NCBI RefSeq assembly: GCF_017876405.1
Contig: NZ_JAGINW010000001.1
Span: forward strand, 12,227,203 to 12,291,202
Length of the DNA: 64,000 bases
Direction of reading: 5' to 3'
Source of the DNA: Kibdelosporangium banguiense
GTDB taxonomy: Bacteria; Actinomycetota; Actinomycetes; Mycobacteriales; Pseudonocardiaceae
The notes below the pieces were generated by a model. The model was given only the letters and a program-made list of their open reading frames with translations. It was not told the DNA's origin and searched no databases. The translations under genes and the position numbers were made by a program. Positions 41,066 to 52,316 of this stretch are shown one piece after another. Position 1 is the stretch's first letter. Each line of letters opens with the position of its first letter.

Positions 41066-41913
41066 GTAATCCTCTGGAGTGCCTTTTCCCTGCGTTCGGT
41101 CATGCTTGCGCCGGATTCGCGGCGGGCCATCCTGCGCATGACCATGGGGGCCACGATCAGGCCGATGACGGCCCAGATGCCCAGGACTCCGATGGTTTCC
41201 AGGGTTCGCCAGGATCCGCCGATCTCGACCGCGGCCATACTGTCAGGCAGCAGGGCCGAGCGCATGCCCAGGCCCAGCCAGTAGATCGGGAACAGCTGGC
41301 CGAGGACCTGCATCCAGCCGCTCATCTCGCCCAGGGGCCCGAAGATCCCGGAGATGGCGACCAGGCCCATGATCGGCAGCATCATGATGCCGACGTTGCG
41401 CGGGTTCTCGAACATCGAGCCGAGCACGGCACCGATCGGCATGGTGGCGATCAGGCCGAGGGCGAGCACCCAGATCAGCGTCAGCCACGCGCCGACGCTC
41501 GTCAAAGCCAGGCCGTCGAACAGGAACGTGCCCGGAATCAACAGCGCGAGCACGCTGACCACGGACAGACAGGCCACCAGGACGATCTTGCCGATCAGGT
41601 AGCCGAACATCCCGTTCGGGATCGCCTTGGCCCGCAGCAATGTCCCGTCCTCGCGTTCGACCGCGAGCTGCTGGGAGACCGTCACCATTCCGTTGAACGC
41701 CACGGTCATGCCGAGCACGCTGCTCAGCGACATGGTGCCCAGCGAGAAACCGGTCTGGCCGATTGTCGCGCCGCGCATGAAGATCATCACGACCAGCAGG
41801 ATCACGGTCGGGAACACCGCGGCGAAGATGTCGGTCGTGGTCACGAACGACTGCCTGAACTCGACCAGGCCACGCCGCGTTCCGGACCGGGCGGCCGCCG
41901 CCAGCGGGTTCAT
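41062..41913 (-). CDS. ABC-2 type transporter permease
   Basis: A 283-residue polytopic membrane protein with about six TM helices. It has the ABC-2 permease pattern: an N-terminal amphipathic segment, a large loop with the block SVLGMTVAFNGMVTVSQQLAVEREDGTLLRAKAI (outline), and a LFPIYWLGLGMRSALLP region in the C-terminal half. It is the membrane half of the exporter encoded with the adjacent ATPase; ATG 41913 overlaps the ATPase stop by ATGA. The exported compound is unknown; DrrB-like drug efflux is the usual type. Confidence 0.88.
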   Translation of the reverse strand: MNPLAAAARSGTRRGLVEFRQSFVTTTDIFAAVFPTVILLVVMIFMRGATIGQTGFSLGTMSLSSVLGMTVAFNGMVTVSQQLAVEREDGTLLRAKAIPNGMFGYLIGKIVLVACLSVVSVLALLIPGTFLFDGLALTSVGAWLTLIWVLALGLIATMPIGAVLGSMFENPRNVGIMMLPIMGLVAISGIFGPLGEMSGWMQVLGQLFPIYWLGLGMRSALLPDSMAAVEIGGSWRTLETIGVLGIWAVIGLIVAPMVMRRMARRESGASMTERREKALQRIT

Positions 41914-42821
41914 CGGGTCACCTCCACGAACTCACGCGCTGCCTTCTCGTGCTGGCCGGATTCGAAGGCCACCACCATCGCCATGTATGTGTCCTCGAGC
42001 GAGCCGCGGCGCACTTCGAGGTCACCGATGTCGTCACCGTGCTGTTTGAACAGGTCGTGCACGAACTTGGTCGCCTCGGTCGTGGCGTGCACGAACCGCT
42101 GGCCGCGCATCGTCCACTTCACCTCGGACTCGGTGGACATCTCCAGCGACAGCTGGTCCGCCGAGCCGTCGGCGATCACCGAGCCACCGGCCAGGATCAG
42201 GATCCGGTCGGCCAGTTTCTCGGCCTCGGCCAAGTCGTGCGTGGTCAGCAGGATCGTGGTGTCCTCGTCGTCGGCCAGCCGGTGGACCAGGTCGTGGAAC
42301 TCACGCCGGGCGGCCGGGTCGAAACCGACCGTCGGCTCGTCGAGGAACAGCACGTCCGGCTTGCCCACGATGCCGATCGCCACGTCCAGGCGACGGCGTT
42401 GCCCGCCGGACAGCTTGTTCACCCTCTTGTGGGCGTGCTCGGCCAGGCCGACCGCGTTCACGAGCTCGTCGATGTCCCACGGCTTCTGATAGGGCTCGTA
42501 GAACGTCGCCAGATGCCCCAGCAGATCGCGGATCCGCCATTTGCCGTGATCACGCCACGACTGCAGGACCACGCCGAGCCGCGCCCGCCAGCGCTCGTCG
42601 GCGTGCGCGGGGTCGCTCCCCAGCACCGAGACCTCGCCGGCCGACCGCATCCGGAACCCTTCGAGGATCTCGATCGTTGTGGTCTTGCCCGCACCGTTCG
42701 GCCCGAGCAAGGCCAGCACTTCCCCCCGGTGCGCCTGAAAATTGACGCCTGTCAGCACATCTGTTGTGCCGTACCGCATCCGCAGGTCGCGGACGTCGAG
42801 CACGGGCTCGTCCCCGGCCAT
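41910..42821 (-). CDS. ABC transporter ATP-binding protein (DrrA-like)
   Basis: A 303-residue ABC ATPase. Walker A GPNGAGKTT at about residues 40-48, the signature LSGGQRRRLD, Walker B VLFLDEPT and the switch His in LLTTHDLAEAE are all present. The C-terminal extra region of about 80 residues is typical of drug-exporter ATPases. ATG 42821 is chosen with GGAGG upstream; ATG 42836 and 42851 are possible and only lengthen the N-terminus. Together with the permease and the XRE regulator it forms a three-gene efflux operon. An inverted repeat at 42851-42879 lies at the promoter. Confidence 0.9.
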   Translation of the reverse strand: MAGDEPVLDVRDLRMRYGTTDVLTGVNFQAHRGEVLALLGPNGAGKTTTIEILEGFRMRSAGEVSVLGSDPAHADERWRARLGVVLQSWRDHGKWRIRDLLGHLATFYEPYQKPWDIDELVNAVGLAEHAHKRVNKLSGGQRRRLDVAIGIVGKPDVLFLDEPTVGFDPAARREFHDLVHRLADDEDTTILLTTHDLAEAEKLADRILILAGGSVIADGSADQLSLEMSTESEVKWTMRGQRFVHATTEATKFVHDLFKQHGDDIGDLEVRRGSLEDTYMAMVVAFESGQHEKAAREFVEVTR

Positions 42822-42850
42822 CGCTCCCCTCCCCATATCTAACCTCTCCA

Positions 42851-42879
42851 TCAGAATGTAGCAGACCTACTACATCTGA
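42851..42879. promoter_or_regulatory. Inverted-repeat operator ahead of the ABC exporter operon
   Basis: ATGTAG (42856-42861) and CTACAT (42870-42875) with flanking TCAGA and TCTGA form a 29-bp near-palindrome just upstream of the ATPase start. It is a likely operator for the XRE protein encoded by the third gene. Confidence 0.55.
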
Positions 42880-42916
42880 CAACAGGGATGGATCACTCGA
42901 CTAAAGGGACAAACTG

Positions 42917-44614
42917 TCAATATGCGACGATCGCGAACGATTCGGGCCCGACTATCAGGTCCTCACCTATCCGTACATCACCGACCGCGAGCAGAACCTC
43001 GCCCGCCTCCCGCGCGACCGCACTCGCGCTCAGGTTGCAGACCAGCTGGATACGACCGCGATGCAACGTCACGACCCGGTCGTCCTGATCGACCTTGAAC
43101 CGGTCAAGCCGCGGGTCGGCCAGCTCAGGATGCTTACGCCGCAAGGCAATGAGCGACCGGTATGTCTGGAACATCCCGGCATGCCCCGGGCTGTCCAGCT
43201 CCGACCAGTCCAGTGTGGAATTGCGGACTGTCGCGGGGTCCATCGGGTCGGGGACCTCGGACTCACCCCAGCCGTGCTCGGCGAACTCCTTGCGCCGCCC
43301 GGTACGGACAGCCTCGGCAAGCCCCGGGTCGGGGAAGGACGCGAAGAACTGCCATGGCGTGCTCGCAGCCCACTCTTCACCCATGAAAACCATTGGGGTG
43401 TAAGGAGAACAGAACATGATGGCAGCGCCGCAGGCCAGTACGCCCGGCGATACCGTGGCGGGCATCCGGTCACCCTGGGCACGGTTGCCGATCTGGTCGT
43501 GGTTCTGCAGGAAGCACACGAACCGGTGACCAGGCGTGTGCGTCTTGTCGATCGGACGGCCGTGTGTGCGGTCACGGAACGAAGACCACGTCCCGGCATG
43601 GAAAAAAGCGTTCTCCAGTGCGGTTTTCAATGCCTGGTCAGCCGCGAAGTCCTTGTAGTAGCCCTGTTGTTCGCCAGTCAGGAAGACGTGCAGTGCGTGG
43701 TGCAGATCGTCGCACCACTGCGCGGCCAAGCCGTAACCACCGGAAGACCTTGGCGTGACGTGCCGCGGGTCGTTCAGATCCGACTCCGCGATCAGCGACA
43801 GCGGGCGGCGCAGCCCGGCGGCCAGCGCGTCGACCTCGACAGCCATTTCTTCCAGCAGATGCGTGGCGCGAGTGTCCAAAATGGCGTGAATCGCGTCCAG
43901 CCGCAGGGCGTCCACATGGAAGTCCTGCAACCACGACAAAGCATTGTCCAGCACGTACCGCCGGACCTCGTCGGAACCCGGACCGGTCACGTTGAGCGCA
44001 GGACCCCACAGGTTGCGGCCGGCGAAATACGGGCCGAACCGGTCAAGGAAAGCACCGGACGGCCCCATGTGGTTGTAGACCACGTCAAGCACGACACCCA
44101 AACCGCGGGCATGCGCGGCATCGACGAAACGCTTGAACCCGTCAGGCCCGCCGTAGGGCTCGTGCACGGCGCCCCAGAGGACACCGTCGTAACCCCAACC
44201 TGTTGTCCCGTCGAAGGAATTGACGGGAAGCACTTCGACGAGATCGATCCCCAGATCAACGAGGTGGTCAAGCCTCGCAATCGCCGAGTCGAAGGTGCCT
44301 TCAGGTGTGAACGTCCCGATATGCAGTTCGTAGAGCACACTTCCCGGCAGTGCCCGGCCGGACCAAGCCTGATCGGTCCATCCGAACTCACTGTGGTCGT
44401 AACGGCGGGACGGCCCGAACACGCCGTCCGGCTGACGCGACGAACGCGGATCAGGCAACGGCGTTTCGTCGCCGTCAACAAGAAAAAAATACGAGTCGCC
44501 GGACACATCAGCGTGCCACCAGCCGCCATCACCGGCGGTCATGGCGTGGGCGACACCGTCCACATTAACCTGAACCTGGGACTTTCCCGGCGCCCACACG
44601 GAGAAGGTCATCAC
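42917..44614 (-). CDS. treZ: Malto-oligosyltrehalose trehalohydrolase (TreZ)
   Basis: A 565-residue GH13 enzyme that releases trehalose from maltooligosyl-trehalose. It opens with the N-terminal beta domain ([15 protein letters not shown]), then the GH13 barrel. GVVLDVVYNHMGPSG holds the first strand block, LRLDAIHAI the Asp nucleophile, LIAESDLND the Glu, and FLQNHDQIGNRAQG the third Asp region. ATG 44614 (44611 overlap) joins it to treY by ATGA. The first two codons are both ATG; the second lacks separation from the first. It is the last gene of the trehalose operon. Confidence 0.93.
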   Translation of the reverse strand: MMTFSVWAPGKSQVQVNVDGVAHAMTAGDGGWWHADVSGDSYFFLVDGDETPLPDPRSSRQPDGVFGPSRRYDHSEFGWTDQAWSGRALPGSVLYELHIGTFTPEGTFDSAIARLDHLVDLGIDLVEVLPVNSFDGTTGWGYDGVLWGAVHEPYGGPDGFKRFVDAAHARGLGVVLDVVYNHMGPSGAFLDRFGPYFAGRNLWGPALNVTGPGSDEVRRYVLDNALSWLQDFHVDALRLDAIHAILDTRATHLLEEMAVEVDALAAGLRRPLSLIAESDLNDPRHVTPRSSGGYGLAAQWCDDLHHALHVFLTGEQQGYYKDFAADQALKTALENAFFHAGTWSSFRDRTHGRPIDKTHTPGHRFVCFLQNHDQIGNRAQGDRMPATVSPGVLACGAAIMFCSPYTPMVFMGEEWAASTPWQFFASFPDPGLAEAVRTGRRKEFAEHGWGESEVPDPMDPATVRNSTLDWSELDSPGHAGMFQTYRSLIALRRKHPELADPRLDRFKVDQDDRVVTLHRGRIQLVCNLSASAVAREAGEVLLAVGDVRIGEDLIVGPESFAIVAY

Positions 44615-46787
44615 ACGCCCCGGACCAGCAGCGCGACGGGATACTGATCAAGCAGTCCGGACACCGGGATCGAGCCGGAGTACGAACGGCCGGTCAGCAC
44701 ATCGGTCCACTCCCCCGCCGGCGACAACTCGGTGTCGCGCCACCCGCCGGATCGTTCGAGCCCGACCGGGAGCCGGGTCACGACCGCCGCCAGATTTCCG
44801 CCGCCGCGAAGGAAGCCGAAGAGATGCTCGGCCGCGGAACCTGTGGCGTGCAAGGGTTCGTAGCCGGTGAACAGCTCCGGCCGGTCCCACCGCAGGCGCA
44901 GGGCCCGCGACACGACGTGCAGCTTCGCAGCGCCGGACTCGTCGATCGGCGGTGGCGTGTCCTCGATCTCGCCGAGCATCTCCCGCCGCAGCTCGAAGTC
45001 CACCGGCCGCCGGTTGTCCGGGTCGACCAGCGAGAAATCCCACAGCTCGGTGCCCTGGTAGACATCCGGCACGCCGGGCATGGCCAGCTGGACGAGCTTC
45101 TGGCCCAACGAGTTCGACCAGCCCGGCCGCTGGATCCGGCCGGCGAACTCGCGGATCTCGCTGCCCAGCTCGGCCATCACCCGCTCCGGCCACGCCGCCA
45201 CCTCGGCGTCGAACTCCTCGTTGCGCTCGGTCCAGCTGGTGGAGATCTTGGCTTCGCGCGAGGCTTTCTCCAGATACGCCTGCAACCGCGCGGAACTGAT
45301 CGGCCACGCGCCCACGATCGTCTGCCACGCCAGGAGATTCAGCGTCGGCTCGGGCAGCGGGACCTTGGCCGTCCAGCAGTGCACGACCTCGGCGAACTCG
45401 TCGGGAATCTCCGAGAGCACCGCCAGCCGCGCCCGGACGTCCTCCGACCGTTTCGTGTCGTGAGTGGACAGTGCGGTCATGCTCGACTCGGCCGCGGCCG
45501 CTACCTTCGTGTGGAACTCGGCCACCGGGACACCGAACCGGCCCGGGTCGCTGCCGACCTCGTTCAGCGCCACAAACCTGTTGTAGCGGTAGAAAGTCGT
45601 GTCCTCGACGCCCTTGGCCATCACCATGGCCGCGGTCTGCTCGATCCGCGACACCAGCTCACCATCCGGCGAAGCAAGCATTTGCTCACCGATACCGCCC
45701 GACGGCAGTGAAGAAGTGATCCCATCGGCCACATAGGACCGGTAAACGCCGAACCGCGGCAGGAAGCCGAGAACGGCCTCCTCGGGCACGCCCAGCCGGG
45801 AAATCCGCTTGACCTCGGCTCGCAGCAGGTTCTCCGCAGCCCACCGTTTGCGGTCGGCCTCCATGGCGTGCAGATCCTGGTTGCCGGCCAGCTCGGAGAA
45901 GGCCTGCTCCCCAGCCGGGTCGATGAAGATCCCGCACACCAGCCGAAGCGCGTCGTACCCGGTGGTCCCGTCCACCGGCCAGGTCGACGGCAGAACCTCG
46001 TCCGGGCCGAGGATCTTCTCCACCACAAGCCACGCCGACGGGGCCGCCGCACGCAGCTGCCGCAGGTACTCCCCCGGGTTGGCCAGGCCGTCCGGGTGAT
46101 CCACCCGCAGCCCGGTGACCTCCAGGTTGGCGATCCACCGCAGCACCGCGGCGTGCGTCGCCTCGAACACCGCCGGGTCCTCCACGCGCACGGCTGCGAG
46201 CGTGGTGATGTCGAAGAACCGCCGGTAGTTGAGCTCCGAGTTGGCCCGCCGCCAGTTCACCAGCCGGTAGTGCTGCCGCTCATGCACTTCCTGCGGCGTC
46301 CCGCCTTCGGTGCCGGAAGCGATCGGGAACCGGTGCTCGTGGTACCGCAGCTCGCCGTCCTCAATAGACAGCTCGTCGAGCGAGTCCGAACCCAGCACAG
46401 GAACCAGGACCGGACCGGTGTCCCAGTCGATGTCGAAGAACCGGGCGTACTCGGACTCCCGGCCGTTGGCCAGTACGTCCCACCACCAGGGGTTCGCGGG
46501 CGGATCCGCGATCCCCATGTGGTTGGGCACGATGTCCACGACCAGCCCCAGCTCCAGCTCCTGCAGCTCGCCGACCATCCGCATCCGCGCCTGCTCACCA
46601 CCGAGCGCGGGCGAGGCGATGGTCGGGTCCACGACGTCGTAGCCGTGGGTCGAGCCCGGAGTGGCCGCCAGGACCGGCGAGGCGTACACCGCTCCGACAC
46701 CAAGCGCCGCAAGGTAGTCCGCGATCTCGGCAACCTGATCGAACGTCATCTCCGGCCCGAGCTGCAGCCGGTAGGTGGAGCTGGGGA

Positions 46788-46791
<4 letters not shown>
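44611..46791 (-). CDS. treY: Malto-oligosyltrehalose synthase (TreY)
   Basis: A 726-residue GH13 enzyme that converts the reducing end of malto-oligosaccharide into a trehalose unit. It opens with the family start [18 protein letters not shown], then VYASPVL and THGYDVVDP. The catalytic motifs are [12 protein letters not shown] (Asp), [10 protein letters not shown] (Glu) and [15 protein letters not shown] (Asp). ATG 46791 is the start; an in-frame extension to 46914 runs inside glgX and is not conserved. It overlaps glgX upstream (ATGA) and treZ downstream (ATGA), so the three are co-translated. Confidence 0.94.
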
Positions 46792-48905
<2,114 letters not shown>

Positions 48906-48976
48906 GATCGCTCCTCAGTTGCTTTGCGACGACCCTAGAGAACGCCGCAGTCCCGCTGGCAGGGGCACGCTGGATG

Positions 48977-50890
48977 TCACGCAGGGTTTGCGTCCCCGGT
49001 CAGAGCGTGAATCACCCGCCGGACGCCTACCTGCGAAAACAGGTCTTCGACCGGCACGGAGAGCGGAATTCGCCAGTTCGGGTACTCGTCGACCGTGCCC
49101 GGCAGGTTCGGTTGACGGATGTCGCAGAGGGCGTCCGGCGGTGATGTGAGCAACAGGGCGCTGCGGGCGCGGGTGAGCACGGCGTGCATGGCGACAAGGA
49201 TGTCGTTTTCCGGCGCGTCCGGCGACTCCAGGACACCTTCCTTCACCAAGAATTCGATCAGGTCCCTGCGTTCGGCCGCCACGCGCTCGTACTCCTTGTC
49301 CGGGTCGGTGACGAGCCCGAGGGACTCCCGCACACGGACGTTCTCGGCCCGCAGGAATCCGGCTGCGGTCGGCAGATCGTGCGTGGAGATGCTCGCCATG
49401 GAAGCGGGTTCCCACGAACGGATGGGCACAAACGGGTGACCAGGGGCTTCATAGTCACGCTGGAAGTACAGCACCGCCGAGCTGAGCATCCCGCGTTCAT
49501 GCAAGGTCGTGGTCACGTGCGGTTGCACTGTACCCAGATCCTCGCCGACCACCACGGCCGAGTGACGGTGCGCCTCCAGCGCCAGGATGCCGAGCATCGC
49601 CTCTGAGTCGTAGTGCACGTATGTGCCCCTGCTCGGCGGCTCGCCGGGCGGGATCCACCACAGCCGCCACAGTCCGGCGACGTGGTCGACACGGATTCCG
49701 TCGGCGTGCTTCAGCACGCTGCGTATCACTTCGATGAAAGGCTGGTAACCGGTCGCCGCGAGCCTGTCCGGGCGCCACGGCGGCAGCCGCCAGTCCTGCC
49801 CTTGCTGGCTGAACGCGTCCGGCGGCGCGCCGACGGTCACCTGTGGCGCGAGCACGTCCTGCAGCGCCCACGCGTCCGCGCCGCCAGGATCGACGCCGAC
49901 CGGCAAGTCGTGCACGATCCCTACGGACATCGCGCCGGCAGCCGTCCGGGCCGCTCCCAGCTGCTGCTCGCACAACTCCTGCAGCCACGCGTGGAACGCG
50001 ATGCGCGGCGCCAGATCCCGGCGCGCCGCAGCGACATCCGGGCTGCCGGGGTGCCGCAGCCCGGCCGGCCACTCACGCCAGTCGCCGCCGTGCTGTTCGG
50101 CCAGCGCGCAGAACGTCGCGAAGTCGTGCAGGCCGGGTTCCAGGTCCCTGATGTGCCCTGGCCACAACAGTTCCAGAGCCGCGAGCTTGGCCGCCCAGAC
50201 CGCGTCGTAGTCGATCAGGTCCTTCGGCGGGCCGGGCGCGAGCGCCAGCACCCGGGCACGTACCGCGGGGTCGGCCCGGTGGAACTCGCCGGTGTCGGTG
50301 ACCTTGAGGTACAAGGGATTCGCGAACCTGCGGCTCGACGGCGAGTACGGCGAACGCTGGACCGGCAGCACGGGCACGATCGCCTGGACGGGGTTCACCA
50401 GGATCACCCCGGCGCCCTCGGCGTCCCGGGCGAACGCCGCCAGGTCGCCGAAGTCGCCCATTCCCCAGGATTCGGCCGAGTGCAAGGCGTACAGCTGAAG
50501 CATCCAGCCCCACGCCCGCGGCACGTCCGGCAGCCGCGCGGGCGTCACGGCGAGCGGGATCTCCCGCCCGCCCGTCTCCAGCATGTGCCAGCCCAACGGA
50601 AGGTCCGGTGGCAGCCGGTCGGCGACGTCCACCCGGGTGCCGTCCTCAAGCCGGACGAGGCCCCGGCCGGTCTCGTATCGGACGCCTTGGCGCACCACGA
50701 TCGTGTCAGGCAGACCACTACGCGACGTTGTCACGTGCCGCGTGCCGGTATCCACTTCGAGTTGTTCGAGCACTTGGCGGACAACGGCGCTGTCCACCTC
50801 GACGCGGCGCTGATCTGCGTCTTCGTACCATGTGGCCACACCGTGGGCGCGTGCCAGCGCCGCCAGATTCTCGTCGGCGAGATCGCTCAG
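48977..50890 (-). CDS. malQ: 4-alpha-glucanotransferase (MalQ), probable CTG start
   Basis: About 637 residues; an amylomaltase that moves alpha-1,4-glucan segments and releases glucose. Catalytic blocks are DGIRVDHVAGLWRLW (Asp), VVVGEDLGTVQP (Glu) and ISTHDLPTAAG (Asp). The first ATG/GTG/TTG is GTG 50839, but the 17 codons upstream, reading LSDLADENLAALARAHG, are the normal MalQ N-terminus. That stretch begins at a CTG (50890) with AAGGGA at 6 nt, and the CTG overlaps the upstream stop as CTGA, mirroring the ATGA overlaps nearby. I therefore propose CTG as the start. It stands upstream of glgX with 71 bp between. Confidence 0.9.
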   Translation of the reverse strand: MSDLADENLAALARAHGVATWYEDADQRRVEVDSAVVRQVLEQLEVDTGTRHVTTSRSGLPDTIVVRQGVRYETGRGLVRLEDGTRVDVADRLPPDLPLGWHMLETGGREIPLAVTPARLPDVPRAWGWMLQLYALHSAESWGMGDFGDLAAFARDAEGAGVILVNPVQAIVPVLPVQRSPYSPSSRRFANPLYLKVTDTGEFHRADPAVRARVLALAPGPPKDLIDYDAVWAAKLAALELLWPGHIRDLEPGLHDFATFCALAEQHGGDWREWPAGLRHPGSPDVAAARRDLAPRIAFHAWLQELCEQQLGAARTAAGAMSVGIVHDLPVGVDPGGADAWALQDVLAPQVTVGAPPDAFSQQGQDWRLPPWRPDRLAATGYQPFIEVIRSVLKHADGIRVDHVAGLWRLWWIPPGEPPSRGTYVHYDSEAMLGILALEAHRHSAVVVGEDLGTVQPHVTTTLHERGMLSSAVLYFQRDYEAPGHPFVPIRSWEPASMASISTHDLPTAAGFLRAENVRVRESLGLVTDPDKEYERVAAERRDLIEFLVKEGVLESPDAPENDILVAMHAVLTRARSALLLTSPPDALCDIRQPNLPGTVDEYPNWRIPLSVPVEDLFSQVGVRRVIHALTGDANPA

Positions 50891-51294
50891 CGGAGGTCCC
50901 TTGCAGCAGGAGGAGGAGCAAGACGCTCACGGGCAGTGGTCAAGGCGACCCGGGCCTGACTGAGCTCGGATGCCTCAAGGTGGTCTTCGGCAGCGTGCAC
51001 GGCCTGGACCGCGGCTGCGACCATACACGTCTCGCCGATCGCGGCGGTGTGCGCGAGCGCGCCGTGCAGGTTGTCGTTGACTCTGCGCATCGCACCGAGC
51101 ATCTCGGTTCGTTCCGCCGCGGAAACCTTCTGCAGATCCAGCAACGCGGAGTCGACGGCGCGTCGCAACTGCAGGCCCGGCGTCAGGGCAAGAGCCTGGC
51201 GCGGCAGCTCGGTACGGACTCGCCGTTGCTCGGGCGCGATTCGCGGCTTGATCGAACCGACCGGCACGACACCAGAGCGTTGACGTGACACCAT
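50887..51294 (-). CDS. Uncharacterised helical protein upstream of malQ
   Basis: A 135-residue soluble protein, highly helical, with an Arg/Gln-rich start and Ala/Leu/Glu heptads (VDSALLDLQKVSAAERTEML, HAAEDHLEASEL). No catalytic or binding motif is seen and I recognise no family. ATG 51294 has GGGAG 8 nt upstream. Its stop TGA overlaps the proposed CTG start of malQ, so it appears to be the first gene of that transcription unit. A link to glucan metabolism is not shown by the sequence. Confidence 0.55.
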   Translation of the reverse strand: MVSRQRSGVVPVGSIKPRIAPEQRRVRTELPRQALALTPGLQLRRAVDSALLDLQKVSAAERTEMLGAMRRVNDNLHGALAHTAAIGETCMVAAAVQAVHAAEDHLEASELSQARVALTTARERLAPPPAARDLR

Positions 51295-51452
51295 GAAACC
51301 ACTCCCTTCCCACCGATCCCCGTCCGGCAGATTACCCCTGTTTTCCCTGTCGGGTACCCGCCAACCGGGCTTTTGACAGCAATCCCCGGCGTATTGTGAA
51401 ACGGTGGTTTCCTGGACATGTCAGGGCAATGATCCGGTCATATGACGGGCAC

Positions 51453-52316
51453 TCAGAGGTAATCGAGCAAGTCGCCCAGTTCGTCCACCCGGGCGCGCAC
51501 CTCGTCGGCGGTGAACGTCAGATCCTCGACATGATCGCATTCCTCGACTTCCTGCCAGGTCACCGGTGTGGACACAGTCGGCTGCGGCCGGGCACGCAGG
51601 GAATAAGGAGCCACTGTTGTCTTGGCGGGCCGGTTCTGGCTCCAGTCGATGAAAACCTTGCCGCCGCGCTGCGCCTTGGCCATCGTGGCGACCACCTGGC
51701 GCGGGTACTGCCCGGCCAGCCGCTCGGCCAGCTTGCGGGAATACGTCCAGGTATCGATTTCACCCGACTGAAGGGGAACATAAAGCTGCATTCCCTTGGA
51801 TCCACTGGTTTTCGGCCAGGCGTCGTAGCCGCCTTCGGCCAGCTCCTCACGCAGCCAGAGCGCCACCTGGCAGCACTCCACAACGGTCGCCGGCGCACCC
51901 GGGTCGAGGTCGAAGACGAGCAGGTCCGGCTCGGCGCCGACCTTCCACTGTGGAACGTGCAGCTCCAGCGCGGCCAGGTTGGCCACCCACGCCAGCGTCG
52001 CCAGATCCTCGATCAGCACGAAGTCGAGAAATTCGTTGCCTTTGCTACTGCCTGGGGTCGGCAGACGTTCGGTACGGACCCATTCGGGTGCATGCCGGGC
52101 GACGTTCTTCTCAAAAAACGACTGTCCGTCAACACCGTTGGGATATCGGCGCAACGTCACCGGCCGGTCCTTCAAGTGCGGCAGCAGCACCGGCGCGATC
52201 CGGGCGTAGTAGTCGATTACCTGTCCTTTGGTGAATCCGGCCTCGGGGTAAAGAACTTTCTGCAGATTCGACAACTTCAGCCTGCGGCCGTCGACCTCCA
52301 CCAGCTGGTCACTCAT
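51453..52316 (-). CDS. LigD polymerase-domain protein (non-homologous end joining)
   Basis: A 287-residue archaeo-eukaryotic primase-type polymerase domain as found in LigD. It has KLSNLQKVLYPEAGFTKGQVIDYY, the EDLATLAWVANLAALELHVPQ block, and the metal-binding DLDPG motif in LLVFDLDPG. It adds nucleotides at DNA ends during end joining. ATG 52316 overlaps the ligase gene stop (52309) by 8 nt, so the two are co-translated. No Ku gene is in the window. A TCCACTGTGGA motif lies inside at 51944. Confidence 0.9.
   Translation of the reverse strand: MSDQLVEVDGRRLKLSNLQKVLYPEAGFTKGQVIDYYARIAPVLLPHLKDRPVTLRRYPNGVDGQSFFEKNVARHAPEWVRTERLPTPGSSKGNEFLDFVLIEDLATLAWVANLAALELHVPQWKVGAEPDLLVFDLDPGAPATVVECCQVALWLREELAEGGYDAWPKTSGSKGMQLYVPLQSGEIDTWTYSRKLAERLAGQYPRQVVATMAKAQRGGKVFIDWSQNRPAKTTVAPYSLRARPQPTVSTPVTWQEVEECDHVEDLTFTADEVRARVDELGDLLDYL
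51944..51954. repeat. TCCACWGTGGA palindrome, copy 3 (in the LigD polymerase gene)
   Basis: Perfect copy; on the minus strand it lies in Val-Pro-Gln-Trp-Lys. Confidence 0.7.
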
